Positions 16,603-25,180 of a stretch of DNA of 64,000 nt are shown here, piece by piece; position 1 is the first letter of the stretch, and the number at the start of each line of letters is the position of its first letter. The stretch is from assembly GCA_002399235.1 (NCBI GenBank), contig DHDH01000013.1:4791-68790 (forward strand). The letters run 5' to 3'. The notes beneath the pieces were generated by a model. It worked only from the letters and a program-made list of their open reading frames with translations. It did no database searches and had not been told where the DNA came from. The position numbers were made by a program, and so were the translations under genes. Source of the stretch: Firmicutes bacterium UBA4881 (GTDB taxonomy: Bacteria > Bacillota > DTU065).

Positions 16603-17202
16603 ATGCAGGTAAAAAAAGATTTTGTTAGAGAACGGTTGATTAATTCAGCGTGTAGTATCTTTACCATCAAAGGGTTTACAGAAACAACAGTTAGCGAAAT
16701 TGCTGCTAAAGCTGAAGTTGGTAAAGGAACTTTTTATACTTATTTTCGCAGTAAAGAACAACTAGTTGAAGCAATAGTGGATGAAGGTATGGATGAGCTC
16801 CTGCACAAGATCCAAGATGCTATGGCTGAGGCTGAAAAGTCTGGAACCAGCACTTTTAGGGCGTTTATCAAAGCCAATTTGGTATTTTTTAGCAAAAATA
16901 AAGCTGTAGTTAAATTTCTTAACCGTGAGATGGTCAGTTGTTCTAGCTTGTTTAAGAAAAACCGTGAAGTCAGGGAGCGTTATTTATTGTTTATCCGTAA
17001 TACCTTAGAGAAGGAAATCTATGCGGGTAAGTTACGCAAGGATTTAGAACCAGGAGCAGCTTCTTCTCTTTTATTTGGGATGATATATTCTTCTGTTCTT
17101 CACAGTACATCTGTATCTAAAGAACTGTCACTAGAACACTTGGGTGAAAGTATTGTTACTTTATTTAAAGAAGGTGGTATTGGCCCGATAATGGCAACTT
17201 GA
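16603..17202 (+). CDS. TetR/AcrR-family transcriptional regulator
   Basis: A 199-residue repressor. The N-terminal helix-turn-helix spans about residues 10-55 with the TetR signature FTIKGFTETTVSEIAAKAEVGKGTFYTYFRSKEQL. The C-terminal half is helical and binds an unknown ligand. GAGGTGGA precedes the ATG. The perfect palindrome just upstream is almost surely its own operator. The radical SAM gene starts 33 bases after its stop and is probably in the same transcript, so it is the likely regulated target. The signal is unknown. Confidence 0.92.
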   Translation: MQVKKDFVRERLINSACSIFTIKGFTETTVSEIAAKAEVGKGTFYTYFRSKEQLVEAIVDEGMDELLHKIQDAMAEAEKSGTSTFRAFIKANLVFFSKNKAVVKFLNREMVSCSSLFKKNREVRERYLLFIRNTLEKEIYAGKLRKDLEPGAASSLLFGMIYSSVLHSTSVSKELSLEHLGESIVTLFKEGGIGPIMAT

Positions 17203-17235
17203 TTTTTTGTGTACAAGTTTATGGAGGTGTTTTCA

Positions 17236-18591
17236 ATGGGTATCAAAGATTCAATGACAACACTAATGGTAAGAGAAATTGCAGACTATCTAGCCAAGGA
17301 TCCAGAAGCAAATTCGAAAAAACTATTTAATATTGCAAGGCGTTTAACGAAGGATAAACAACACCGATTGCAAATCGATCAAGTGGAAGAAGCTATTACT
17401 AGAGATGGCAACTGGAAAGATTACTTCCAGCGAATCCTTAAAGATCTAGATCCACATGTAAGGAACACAATTATCATCAACTATCTAGTGAAAGCGACGC
17501 TGTTAGGAGTACCAAAACAGCACGATATGGCCGAAAAGATTGGCGTTAGTGTGCCATGGGCTATTCTTATAGATCCAACTGATCGTTGTAACTTGAGATG
17601 TACCGGTTGTTGGGCGGGCGAATATACTAAGAAAAATGATTTAAGTGATGAACTTTTAGATAGGGTCGTTGGCGAAGCTAGAGATCTCGGCATTTATTTT
17701 ATAGTATTATCAGGTGGAGAGCCACTTACAAGGCAAAACACCATCTTCAAGCTTGCAAGAAAATACAACGATATGTGCTTCCTAGCCTTTACAAATGGCA
17801 CGCTAATTACTGAAGAAACAGTTAAAAACATGAAGGAAGTTGGCAATTTTACTGTAGCTTTCAGCCTTGAAGGTTTTAAAGATAGTACAGACAAACGAAG
17901 AGGGGAAGGCACTTTTGATAAAGTTATGCACGCTATGTCTCTAATGAAAGAAGCTGGCATACCTTTTGGAAGTTCTACCTGTTACACCCGCTATAATATT
18001 GATGAGGTAGGCTCTGACGAGTATATTCAAATGCTTATCGATAATGGTGCCTATTTTAATTGGTATTTTACTTATGTACCAGTAGGAAAAGATGCAGATA
18101 CAACTTTGATGGCTACACCAGAGCAAAGAGAGCACATGTTCCATCGAGTTAATTCTTTAAGAGGTAATAAAGATCTCTTTATTATAGATTTTTGGAATGA
18201 CGGTATTTATTCAGGTGGTTGCATTGCTGGCGGTAGAAGATATTTGCACATTAATGCCGCTGGTGAAGTAGAACCTTGTGCTTTTATTCACTATTCTTTG
18301 GATAACATCAAAGATAAATCACTTAAAGAATGTTTACAGTCAGATCTGATGAAAGCTTATCAAAAGAGACAACCCTTTAACGAAAATCTTCTCTTACCAT
18401 GCCCACTTATTGATAACCCAAATAAGTTGGTTGAAATAGTTAAGGAGTCAGGGGCCCATTTTACCCAAGCCAATGAAGATGGTCTTGAAGAGTTAGCTGA
18501 GAGACTAAAACCATACAGCAAGGAATGGGGAGAAAGAGCAGATAGGCTATTAAATAAGAAAGAATCAACAACTGCAGCTTCAAATAAATAA
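17236..18591 (+). CDS. Radical SAM protein with SPASM-like C-terminus
   Basis: A 451-residue radical SAM enzyme. The N-terminal part (to about residue 105) is a helical extension; the cluster motif is CNLRCTGCWAGEY (CX3CX2C) near residue 118, and VLSGGEPLTR follows. The C-terminal region has GGCIAGGRRYLHINAAGEVEPC and a later cysteine in LLPCPL, which resembles a SPASM or twitch domain binding extra iron-sulfur clusters. The ATG at 17236 is preferred because GGAGG (17223-17227) is eight bases upstream. The product is widespread next to TetR genes in Clostridia; its substrate is unknown. No peptide precursor gene is visible beside it. Confidence 0.8.
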   Translation: MGIKDSMTTLMVREIADYLAKDPEANSKKLFNIARRLTKDKQHRLQIDQVEEAITRDGNWKDYFQRILKDLDPHVRNTIIINYLVKATLLGVPKQHDMAEKIGVSVPWAILIDPTDRCNLRCTGCWAGEYTKKNDLSDELLDRVVGEARDLGIYFIVLSGGEPLTRQNTIFKLARKYNDMCFLAFTNGTLITEETVKNMKEVGNFTVAFSLEGFKDSTDKRRGEGTFDKVMHAMSLMKEAGIPFGSSTCYTRYNIDEVGSDEYIQMLIDNGAYFNWYFTYVPVGKDADTTLMATPEQREHMFHRVNSLRGNKDLFIIDFWNDGIYSGGCIAGGRRYLHINAAGEVEPCAFIHYSLDNIKDKSLKECLQSDLMKAYQKRQPFNENLLLPCPLIDNPNKLVEIVKESGAHFTQANEDGLEELAERLKPYSKEWGERADRLLNKKESTTAASNK

Positions 18592-18595
18592 AGAG

Positions 18596-18620
18596 AAAAG
18601 GCGGCTTAGCCGCCTTTTTT
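18596..18620 (+). terminator. Rho-independent terminator
   Basis: AAAAGGCGGC, a TTA loop and GCCGCC followed by six Ts. It ends the tetR-radical SAM transcript. Confidence 0.92.
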
Positions 18621-18732
18621 GTATGCGTTTATGGGTTTACCTAATAGGTTCGGTCTTGCTATTGTTATATAGTAGGATATCGGTGTAATTTGTTTAATAT
18701 ATTATACGAAGAATTAACAAGGGGGTATTTTA

Positions 18733-19437
18733 ATGAGGAAAATTAGTTGGTTATTAGTAATGGTACTTTTAGTTTCTGGATTAGTTATAGGAGCTGAAGT
18801 ATATACTGCACCCAAGGTATCTGGTAAGATGAAAATCGATGGAAACCTTAATGAGTGGACTAAGGTCCCAGCTATAAAACTTGATTCTAGCGAGTACCTC
18901 CTACATGCTAATAGAGCATGGGGTGGTCCAACAGATTTTTCTGGTAAGATATATGTGATGTGGGATGAAGAGCTATTATATATTGCTGCCGACATAACCG
19001 ATAACGAAGTTATTCAAGAAAAAACAGGTGCTTATCTTTTTCAAGGTGACACCATAGAAATTTACTTGCGTATGAATCTAGCAGAAGATGATGGTATTGC
19101 TAGTTACACAAACAATGATTATCAGTTTGGTTTTACTCCTGGTACTAATGCCAAAGCCCCTGATTGGCATATTTGGAATAACTCAAGAGCACTTACAGAT
19201 GTTCAAGTTGTTGTACAAAGAACAAAAACAGGTTATACTTTAGAAGCTGCTATTCCTGTTTGGGAAATGGATATATTATTAGAACAGGGGTTAGAGATTG
19301 GCTTCGACGTAGCCATAGACGATGTTGATATGTCTAATGCTGCAGATACAGAGCTTCAGCTAGTTTGGAGTTGTTTACCAAATGGTTGGGCTGATCCAAC
19401 AGTCTTTAACATTGTTGTTTTAGGCAAACAAAAATAA
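18733..19437 (+). CDS. Secreted CBM9-like carbohydrate-binding protein
   Basis: A 234-residue exported protein. Residues 1-20 are a signal peptide (MRKISWLLVMVLLVSGLVIG), and the mature part is a family 9 carbohydrate-binding module: KIDGNLNEW near residue 35, IYVMWDEELLYIAADITDNEV near 74 and GDTIEIYL near 105 are typical. No catalytic domain is present, so it either binds sugars alone or acts with a partner enzyme. AAGGGGG precedes the ATG and a terminator follows, so it is a single-gene unit. The glycan ligand cannot be read from the sequence. Confidence 0.82.
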   Translation: MRKISWLLVMVLLVSGLVIGAEVYTAPKVSGKMKIDGNLNEWTKVPAIKLDSSEYLLHANRAWGGPTDFSGKIYVMWDEELLYIAADITDNEVIQEKTGAYLFQGDTIEIYLRMNLAEDDGIASYTNNDYQFGFTPGTNAKAPDWHIWNNSRALTDVQVVVQRTKTGYTLEAAIPVWEMDILLEQGLEIGFDVAIDDVDMSNAADTELQLVWSCLPNGWADPTVFNIVVLGKQK

Positions 19438-19447
19438 GTCTCTTAAC

Positions 19448-19475
19448 GCCCCTGACTTTTGTCAGGGGCTTTTTT
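19448..19475 (+). terminator. Rho-independent terminator
   Basis: GCCCCTGAC, a TTTT loop and GTCAGGGGC followed by six Ts; a textbook terminator after the CBM9 gene. The RBS of the next gene begins immediately after it. Confidence 0.93.
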
Positions 19476-19489
19476 AAAGGAGTAGTTTG

Positions 19490-20386
19490 ATGCAAACTTT
19501 TACCGAGAAAATTGAATTGGCCATTGTAGAACTATGGCCTAAAGCTGGTAATAATCCATTTGTCAGTGTTTGGGTGGATTTAGGAGCGAGATTAGCAGCG
19601 CTTGTTATTATTGTTCTAATATTAGCAATCATTCGTAAGCTATTGGATACAGTTATCTTGAAGTTTTTTAAAAGAGCTGCCAAAGGAAAACAACATGTCT
19701 TTACTGAAAGTAGACTCAATACGTTGATGGGGCTATCTAGGAGTATACTTCGTTATGGAGTTTATTTTCTGGGAGCTTTAACAATTTTGCCTGAGTTTGG
19801 TGTTAATGTAAATGCATTGCTTACAGCAGCAGGAGTAGGTGGTTTAGCGGTAGGTTTTGGAGCTCAAAACCTAGTACGTGATGTAATCGCAGGTTTTTTT
19901 ATTTTGGCGGAAGCCCAGTTTGATGTAGGCGATTTTGTTAGTATTGCTGGAACCGAGGGCGTTGTTGAATCAATTGGCTTAAGAACTACCACCCTACTTG
20001 ATTTCGCCGGTAGCAGGCATATTATCCCTAATGGAGAAATCAAGCTAGTAACTAATAATATGGGAAACGCAATGCGTGTGTTAGTTGAGTTTACAGTTGG
20101 TTATGAAAGTAATCTCGACTATGTTAAAGCAGAGGTAGAAAAGATTTGTGAGCAGCTTGCCAGTGAGTTACCCTCATTAGTTCAAGGACCACAATTTGTT
20201 GGTGTACAAGGATTTTCCGAGGCTGGCTTGGTACTTAGGGTGAGAGCGAACTCCGACCCAATGACGCAGTGGTCTACAGAACGCAAAATACGTGAGGCAA
20301 TCTATAAAGGACTTAACGAAAAAGGTATTTCAATTAGTTATCCACGGATACAAATTATTGGTGAGAGGGGACAAAAGAATGAATAA
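19490..20386 (+). CDS. Small-conductance mechanosensitive channel (MscS family)
   Basis: A 298-residue channel that opens under membrane tension to release solutes on osmotic downshift. It has three membrane segments (about residues 27-50, 80-100 and 108-130). The pore helix and beta-domain entry read GGLAVGFGAQNLVRDVIAG and DVGDFVSIAGTEGVVESIG, and the C-terminal domain follows. ATG at 19490 with AAAGGAG (19476-19482) seven bases upstream; a TTG at 19487 is a poorer choice. The end overlaps the start of the next small membrane-protein gene by eight bases, so translation is coupled. Confidence 0.93.
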   Translation: MQTFTEKIELAIVELWPKAGNNPFVSVWVDLGARLAALVIIVLILAIIRKLLDTVILKFFKRAAKGKQHVFTESRLNTLMGLSRSILRYGVYFLGALTILPEFGVNVNALLTAAGVGGLAVGFGAQNLVRDVIAGFFILAEAQFDVGDFVSIAGTEGVVESIGLRTTTLLDFAGSRHIIPNGEIKLVTNNMGNAMRVLVEFTVGYESNLDYVKAEVEKICEQLASELPSLVQGPQFVGVQGFSEAGLVLRVRANSDPMTQWSTERKIREAIYKGLNEKGISISYPRIQIIGERGQKNE

Positions 20387-20666
20387 TAGACCAGAGGTAC
20401 CTCGATGGATTTATAAGGCCCAGTTGTTTTTAGGTATCATATTAGTAATTTTAGCTTTGTTTCTTTATTACAATGTAGTACCCAAAGGTTTAGATAAAAT
20501 TGTACCAATTATTTTATTGATATTTGGGTTTATCAATTTATTCTTTGGTCGCGTTTTGTTTGATCTGCCCCAAAAGCAAAAAGAACGAGCAGAAAAGTTA
20601 AAAGCTGAAAAAGCTAATGAACAGAAAAGAGAAAAGAAAGCTAAGGAGAAGAAAAAGAAAAAATGA
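20379..20666 (+). CDS. Small membrane protein with lysine-rich tail
   Basis: A 95-residue protein with two hydrophobic segments (about residues 13-32 and 39-60) and a highly charged C-terminal tail rich in Lys and Glu, ending in a run of lysines. The start at 20379 lies inside the end of the mscS gene and its stop overlaps the DUF951 start by four bases, so it belongs to the mscS-DUF951-ychF unit. No family is recognised. The basic tail may contact RNA, the ribosome or lipids; this is a guess from charge alone. Confidence 0.7.
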   Translation: MNNRPEVPRWIYKAQLFLGIILVILALFLYYNVVPKGLDKIVPIILLIFGFINLFFGRVLFDLPQKQKERAEKLKAEKANEQKREKKAKEKKKKK

Positions 20667-20875
20667 GCCCAGAGATATTTTTCATAGGTGATGTAGTCCG
20701 CATGAAAAAACCCCATCCCTGTGGGGGAAATACTTGGGAAATTATGCGTGTAGGTATGGACTTTCGTCTCCGTTGCCTAACTTGTGACCGTGTTGTACTG
20801 ATACCAAGAGTTAAATTTGAAAAAGGTTTAAAAGAAATTATTAAGCGTGGTGCGGAAGCTGGAAACCAAGTTTAA
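20663..20875 (+). CDS. DUF951 protein
   Basis: A 70-residue DUF951 protein, normal length. The family pattern GDVVRMKKPHPCGGNTWEI and CLTCDRVVLIPR is complete, with a cysteine in PHPCGG and a CLTC pair that suggest metal binding. A nucleic-acid role is often proposed but not shown. ATGA overlap with the preceding gene; ychF follows 14 bases later. The association with MscS and YchF is common in Clostridia. Confidence 0.9.
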   Translation: MSPEIFFIGDVVRMKKPHPCGGNTWEIMRVGMDFRLRCLTCDRVVLIPRVKFEKGLKEIIKRGAEAGNQV

Positions 20876-20889
20876 AGGAAGTGGCAAGT

Positions 20890-21975
20890 GTGGATATTGG
20901 CATAGTTGGCTTGCCTAATGTGGGCAAGTCCACTTTATTTAACGCATTAACTCAAGCTGGAGCAATGGTAGCAAACTACCCTTTTTGTACAATTGAGCCA
21001 CAGATAGGTGTAGTACCAGTACCAGATAATCGATTAAGACAATTAGGGGAATTACTTAAGCCAGAAAAATTAACCCCTACCACGATTCAATTTATTGATA
21101 TTGCTGGCCTGGTTAAAGGTGCTAGCAAAGGCGAAGGTTTAGGAAACCAATTCTTAGGTCATATTAGAGAGGTCGATGCAGTTTTACATGTAGTACGTTT
21201 CTTCGGTAACAGTAATGTGGTCCATGTGAATGGACAGGTAGATCCACTAGCAGACTTAGGTGTTATTTCTACGGAATTGGCCCTTGCTGACTTAGATACC
21301 GTAGAAAAACGGATGGAAAAGACTGCAAGACAAATAAAGACCGGCAAACCCGAGTATAAAGAGGAAATGGCTGAGTTAGAAGGGCTAGTAAAGTTTTTGA
21401 GTGCCGGGAAAAAGCCACCCCATTCTCCCCTTGTCGCTGAACTACAACTGCTAAGTTCTAAACCTTGTATTTATGTAGCAAACTTAGACGAAGATCAGAT
21501 TATGGCTCCAGAAAAGGTAAACGGTTATCAGGAATTTGTAGCTTATGCTAAAGAAAATGGCGCGGAAGTTGTACCAATTTCTGCTGACTTAGAGATGGGC
21601 CTAGTAGAGTTATCAGAAGATGAAAGAGAAGAATATTGGGATAGTATGGGTCTTACTTACGAAAGTGGTTTAGAGAGGTTAATTGCTAAGAGTTACCAAC
21701 TTTTAGATCTAGTGACTTTTTATACAGTTAAAGGACCAGAGACTAGAGCTTGGACTATCAAAAAGGGAACCAAAGCCCCAGAAGCTGCTGGCAAGATTCA
21801 CTCAGATATGGAGGCTGGTTTCATTAAAGCAGAGGTTGTCACCTTCGGAGCTTTAAACCAAGTAAAATCGTTTGCAGCAGCTAAGGATAAAGGTGATCTG
21901 AGAATAGAAGGCCGTGATTACGTCGTGCAAGATGGGGATGTAATTCTCTTCCGTTTTAAGGCACCTAATAACTAA
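20890..21975 (+). CDS. ychF: Ribosome-associated GTPase-like ATPase YchF
   Basis: A 361-residue Obg-family protein that prefers ATP and associates with ribosomes. The P-loop GLPNVGKST is at residues 6-14, followed by the switch segment FIDIAGLVKGASKGEGLGNQFL; NLDE replaces the usual NKxD, as in YchF, and a C-terminal TGS domain follows (TFYTVKGPETRAWTIKKGT). The GTG at 20890 gives the family start DIGIVGLPN and has AAAGGAAG upstream; an in-frame GTG at 20881 overlaps that RBS. It is the last gene of the unit; an rpsF promoter lies after it. Confidence 0.95.
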   Translation: MDIGIVGLPNVGKSTLFNALTQAGAMVANYPFCTIEPQIGVVPVPDNRLRQLGELLKPEKLTPTTIQFIDIAGLVKGASKGEGLGNQFLGHIREVDAVLHVVRFFGNSNVVHVNGQVDPLADLGVISTELALADLDTVEKRMEKTARQIKTGKPEYKEEMAELEGLVKFLSAGKKPPHSPLVAELQLLSSKPCIYVANLDEDQIMAPEKVNGYQEFVAYAKENGAEVVPISADLEMGLVELSEDEREEYWDSMGLTYESGLERLIAKSYQLLDLVTFYTVKGPETRAWTIKKGTKAPEAAGKIHSDMEAGFIKAEVVTFGALNQVKSFAAAKDKGDLRIEGRDYVVQDGDVILFRFKAPNN

Positions 21976-22014
21976 AAAGTTGTCAATAGAGAATTCTGGT
22001 TGTCCACCCTACAC

Positions 22015-22043
22015 TTGAGATTATCTTGAGAGAATGGTATAAT
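22015..22043 (+). promoter_or_regulatory. rpsF: Sigma-A promoter for rpsF-ssb-rpsR
   Basis: TTGAGA (22015-22020), a 17-base spacer and TATAAT (22038-22043). The leader to the rpsF start is about 55 bases and includes a small hairpin (GCTTTG/CAGAGC). S6:S18 autoregulatory leaders are known in Bacillota, but I could not identify the motif here. Confidence 0.85.
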
Positions 22044-22106
22044 ATGCCCGATGTCCCTGCTTTGTTTTTAACAGAGCCATAGACCATAGGGAGGAGGTGA
22101 AAGCCA

Positions 22107-22403
22107 GTGAGAGATTACGAGATCATGTACATCGTCAATCCCACTGTTGCTGATCAGGAGGAAACCTTAGAGGAATCTATTAATAAGGTTCATACACTGA
22201 TTACTGACAATGGCGGCGAAATTGTCAATGTTGATCGCTGGGGCAAGAGAAAGTTTGCCTATGAGATCGAAAAGATCAAAGAAGGCTATTATGTAGTTAC
22301 TAAGTTTAAGATTGCTGCCACAGCGCTTACAGAGCTCAATCGTGTTTTGAAGTTGAACGAGGACCTTGTTCGCTTCATGATTATTAATGAGGAACTTAAC
22401 TGA
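22107..22403 (+). CDS. rpsF: 30S ribosomal protein S6
   Basis: A 98-residue ribosomal protein that pairs with S18 on the 30S platform. The start MRDYEIMYIVNP and the motif DRWGKRKFAYEI are characteristic and the length is normal. GTG start with GGAGGAGGTG upstream. First gene of the conserved rpsF-ssb-rpsR operon, transcribed from a near-consensus promoter at 22015. Confidence 0.97.
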   Translation: MRDYEIMYIVNPTVADQEETLEESINKVHTLITDNGGEIVNVDRWGKRKFAYEIEKIKEGYYVVTKFKIAATALTELNRVLKLNEDLVRFMIINEELN

Positions 22404-22418
22404 TTGGGGGGTCTAGGG

Positions 22419-22838
22419 ATGCTAAACCGGGTAATATTAATTGGAAGATTGACCCGTGACCCTGAACTGAAATACACCTCGAATGGTAGACCTGTATCTA
22501 CATTTACTTTAGCTGTAGACAGAGGCTTTACTAATCAACAAGGCGAACGGGAAGCAGATTTTATTCCTATTGTAGCATGGAATAAGCTTGCAGAGACTAT
22601 CGCCCATAATTTGGTCAAAGGACGTCTCGTTGCTGTAGAAGGTAAGCTTCGTGTTAGAAGTTATGAAGCAAAAGATGGAGGCCGTCGTTATGTTACTGAG
22701 GTAATTGCTGATATGGTGCAATTCCTTGAACGTAAAGGAACTGGTTCTTCAGATAGCGATGCTGATAATTTTGACTCTATTAATGAGGATAATTACAGTT
22801 CAGGCGGCGATGATTCCTTAGAAGAAGTCCCCTTTTAA
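22419..22838 (+). CDS. ssb: Single-stranded DNA-binding protein
   Basis: A 139-residue SSB. The OB fold occupies about residues 1-105 (MLNRVILIGRLTRDPELKYT, RGFTNQQGEREADFIPIVAWNKLAE), followed by an acidic, serine-rich linker and the conserved tip LEEVPF that recruits repair proteins. The ATG at 22419 is supported by a G-rich RBS (22405-22410); an upstream in-frame start at 22404 would include the RBS. It is flanked by rpsF and rpsR, the normal bacterial arrangement. Confidence 0.96.
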   Translation: MLNRVILIGRLTRDPELKYTSNGRPVSTFTLAVDRGFTNQQGEREADFIPIVAWNKLAETIAHNLVKGRLVAVEGKLRVRSYEAKDGGRRYVTEVIADMVQFLERKGTGSSDSDADNFDSINEDNYSSGGDDSLEEVPF

Positions 22839-22851
22839 AGGAGGGTAAAAG

Positions 22852-23094
22852 ATGGAGCCCAACAAGAAAGACAAGAAGAAGCGCCGCCGCAGAAAGGTAT
22901 GTTCCTTCTGCGTTGACAAGATGACTTCAGTTGATTATAAGGATCTGGGCAGATTGCGCCGTTATGTATCTGAAAGAGGTAAGATTCTTCCAAGAAGAAT
23001 CAATGGTAACTGCGCTCATCACCAGAGACAGCTTACTCTTGCTATTAAGAAAGCTCGTTTTATGGCACTTTTGCCATATGTCACAGAAGAGTAA
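22852..23094 (+). CDS. rpsR: 30S ribosomal protein S18
   Basis: An 80-residue S18 with a lysine-rich N-terminus and the motifs CSFCVDKMTSVDYKDLGRLRRY and GKILPRRINGNCAHHQRQL. The CSFC and NC-AHH cysteines form the zinc-binding (C+) version of S18. AAAGGAGGG precedes the ATG. A terminator follows five bases after the stop. Confidence 0.97.
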   Translation: MEPNKKDKKKRRRRKVCSFCVDKMTSVDYKDLGRLRRYVSERGKILPRRINGNCAHHQRQLTLAIKKARFMALLPYVTEE

Positions 23095-23098
23095 CTTT

Positions 23099-23123
23099 GA
23101 GGAGGGGAAACCCTCCTCTTTTT
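23099..23123 (+). terminator. rpsR: Rho-independent terminator of rpsF-ssb-rpsR
   Basis: GAGGAGGG, a GAAA tetraloop and CCCTCCTC followed by five Ts. The 211 bases from here to 23334 show no convincing gene. Confidence 0.93.
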
Positions 23124-23334
23124 CAACTTATATTGAAGTTAAGCGACTTAACTGTTACGATAGTGTTGTTGTTCTAGCGTAAAAAATGATAATCCCTTGC
23201 GACTTACCCCGATAATTAAATTTCTCTATGTTTTTAATTTAGTTGGAAATAAGGTATCATAGAGGATTGATGAAGGTTTCTAAAGAATTTATAAGTATAC
23301 TCAAAGTAACTGTTACATTTAAGGGGGTATAGAT

Positions 23335-23667
23335 ATGGAACAAGGGAATAAAGAGCTAGATATTGCTAGAAATATTCGCACAATAGATTGGTTGCGTACA
23401 GAAATTCTTGAACATATCACCCATCTTTTTAAAGCTATGTGGCAAAACCGTGAGGAATTAATGTTAGAGGCTTTAGCAGGTATTGTTATGGCTACTTTTT
23501 TGCTAGGTAAAAGATTAGGCATTAGTTATTCACGCTTAGAGAATAAAGTTTTGGTCAAACTAAATGCAAGTATTCGCGAAGATCATGAGATAGAAAAATG
23601 GTATGGTGATATGACCAGCTTATTACATTTTTGGCAAGATAAACGAGGTGATCCTTTTGACCGATAA
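23335..23667 (+). CDS. MazG-like protein
   Basis: A 110-residue all-helical protein. RTIDWLRTEILEHITHLFKAM, LGKRLGISYSRLENKVLVKL and the end HEIEKWYGDMTSLLHFW match the MazG-like family found between rpsR and yybS in Clostridia. True MazG proteins hydrolyse nucleoside triphosphates using an EExxE motif, which I do not see complete here, so the activity is uncertain. AAGGGGG RBS. It overlaps the next gene by 11 bases, so the two are translationally coupled. Confidence 0.75.
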   Translation: MEQGNKELDIARNIRTIDWLRTEILEHITHLFKAMWQNREELMLEALAGIVMATFLLGKRLGISYSRLENKVLVKLNASIREDHEIEKWYGDMTSLLHFWQDKRGDPFDR

Positions 23668-24622
23668 TAAAGGTGGATTTAAGTGGGCTGAGTATATCTT
23701 TATTTTTTCTTTTATGGTACTAATAGTTTCATTATCTTTTTTAGCTCAGCCTTTTTCATTGTTTTTAGTGACACTGATTCCTCTGCCAATATTAATTGCT
23801 TCCTATCGTCACGGAACTCTCTTAGGAGGTATTATTGCAGCTTTAGTTAGTGCTTTTTTTGCTCTGTTTTTGCAAGATGCCTCTCTGGTCATTCTAGTTA
23901 TTTCTATGGCTACAGTTGGAATTGGTCTTGGCAATGCCTTAAAAGAAAATTTTTCCTCTAAGAAGGTACTAATAATTGGTATAGTTGCTAGTTTAATTAC
24001 CGTCTCTCTTCTAGGGTTAGGTCTCTCTCTAATAACAAATCAACCGCTTTTAGTACTGTACCAGGAAACTACTGATAAGATCATGACCGAAATTAATGAT
24101 AGAGGAGTATTTACCCAAGCACAAATAGAGGTTGTCCAAGAAACATTAAAAACGCTACCTTTGCTATTCCCTTCGATGTTAATCACTGGTTCAATATTTA
24201 TTGCTGGGATTAACTTTTTAGCAGGTAGTTCTGTGCTAAAAAGATTAGGCGAGGATGTTGTAACCTTACCTCCTGTTTCACAGTGGATGTTTCCTTGGTG
24301 GGTTTCACTTTTATATGTAATACTTTTCCCACTCAATATGCTCAACACTTATCCTCTTTTTAATATTATTATACAGAACCTACTTAGTGTTGTTAGGTGG
24401 TTCCTGGTTCTCCAGGGAATCTGTATAATTCTATACTTTTTAAACTCAACACGAATGGCAAATTGGTTTAAAGCACTTATTTTGTTCCCTATTTATGCCT
24501 TTAGTAACTGGTTTTTAGTACTTATTGGCCTACTAGATCCTTGGCTTAAGTATAGAGGCAGAGCAAGAATCTACCAAGAAGAATTGAAAAAGCAAAAAGA
24601 GAATCAGAAGAAGCCAGAATAG
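23657..24622 (+). CDS. YybS-family (DUF2232) membrane protein
   Basis: A 321-residue polytopic protein with about eight hydrophobic segments and a basic, lysine-rich C-terminus. The order and position between the S18 and L9 genes match YybS/DUF2232, which has an ECF-transporter S-component-like fold. I chose the TTG at 23657 because GAGGTGAT (23645-23652) precedes it; an in-frame GTG at 23648 overlaps that site. It sits upstream of rplI with 11 bases between. A GdpP (yybT) gene, usual between yybS and rplI, is missing. Confidence 0.8.
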   Translation: MTDNKGGFKWAEYIFIFSFMVLIVSLSFLAQPFSLFLVTLIPLPILIASYRHGTLLGGIIAALVSAFFALFLQDASLVILVISMATVGIGLGNALKENFSSKKVLIIGIVASLITVSLLGLGLSLITNQPLLVLYQETTDKIMTEINDRGVFTQAQIEVVQETLKTLPLLFPSMLITGSIFIAGINFLAGSSVLKRLGEDVVTLPPVSQWMFPWWVSLLYVILFPLNMLNTYPLFNIIIQNLLSVVRWFLVLQGICIILYFLNSTRMANWFKALILFPIYAFSNWFLVLIGLLDPWLKYRGRARIYQEELKKQKENQKKPE

Positions 24623-24633
24623 GAGGAATCTAA

Positions 24634-25080
24634 ATGGATGTTATTTTAACTCAAGATGTAAAAACATTAGGTAAAAAAGGCGATTTAGTAAAAGTAAATG
24701 AAGGTTATGCTCGTAACTTTCTTATCCCTAAAGGTTTAGCTACAGAAGCTACTAAAGGAGCAATTACTCAAATCCAAGAGAAGAAAGAAGCACAAAAAAG
24801 AGCAGAAGAAAGAGCTAAACAACAAGCGTATGAACTAGCTGCTAAACTAAAAGGACAGACAGTAACCTTAAAGGTTAAGGCTGGGGAGAAAGGTAAGATA
24901 TTTGGTTCTATTAATTCTGCTGATGTAGCAACAGCTATAAATAAACAATTCAAGTTAGATATAGATAAAAAGAAGATCCAGATTGATACCATTAAAGAAT
25001 TAGGAACTTTTACAGCTAAAATTAAGTTGTTCCCAGAGGTAAGTGCAGAAATAAAGATAAGCGTACAAGCTGCTGAATAA
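24634..25080 (+). CDS. rplI: 50S ribosomal protein L9
   Basis: A 148-residue L9. The N-terminal rRNA-binding domain is complete (LTQDVKTLGKKGDLVKVNEGYARNFLIPKGLA), followed by the long connecting helix (about residues 45-75) and the C-terminal domain beginning LKVKAGEKGKIFGSI. AGGAGG precedes the ATG. In many Bacillota dnaB follows rplI; here an accessory island follows instead. Confidence 0.97.
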   Translation: MDVILTQDVKTLGKKGDLVKVNEGYARNFLIPKGLATEATKGAITQIQEKKEAQKRAEERAKQQAYELAAKLKGQTVTLKVKAGEKGKIFGSINSADVATAINKQFKLDIDKKKIQIDTIKELGTFTAKIKLFPEVSAEIKISVQAAE

Positions 25081-25142
25081 ATAAGTTTAGTAAATAGTCT
25101 TGTGGGCAACAAATAAGCTGTTAATTAAAGGTTACTGATACG

Positions 25143-25180
25143 AAAAAAGCCCCTGACTAAAGTCGGGGGCTAAATTTTTT
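25143..25180 (+). terminator. rplI: Bidirectional terminator
   Basis: AGCCCCTGAC and GTCGGGGGCT pair with one G-U. An A-run precedes and a T-run follows, so it can end both rplI and the convergent minus-strand gene at 25179. Confidence 0.85.
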
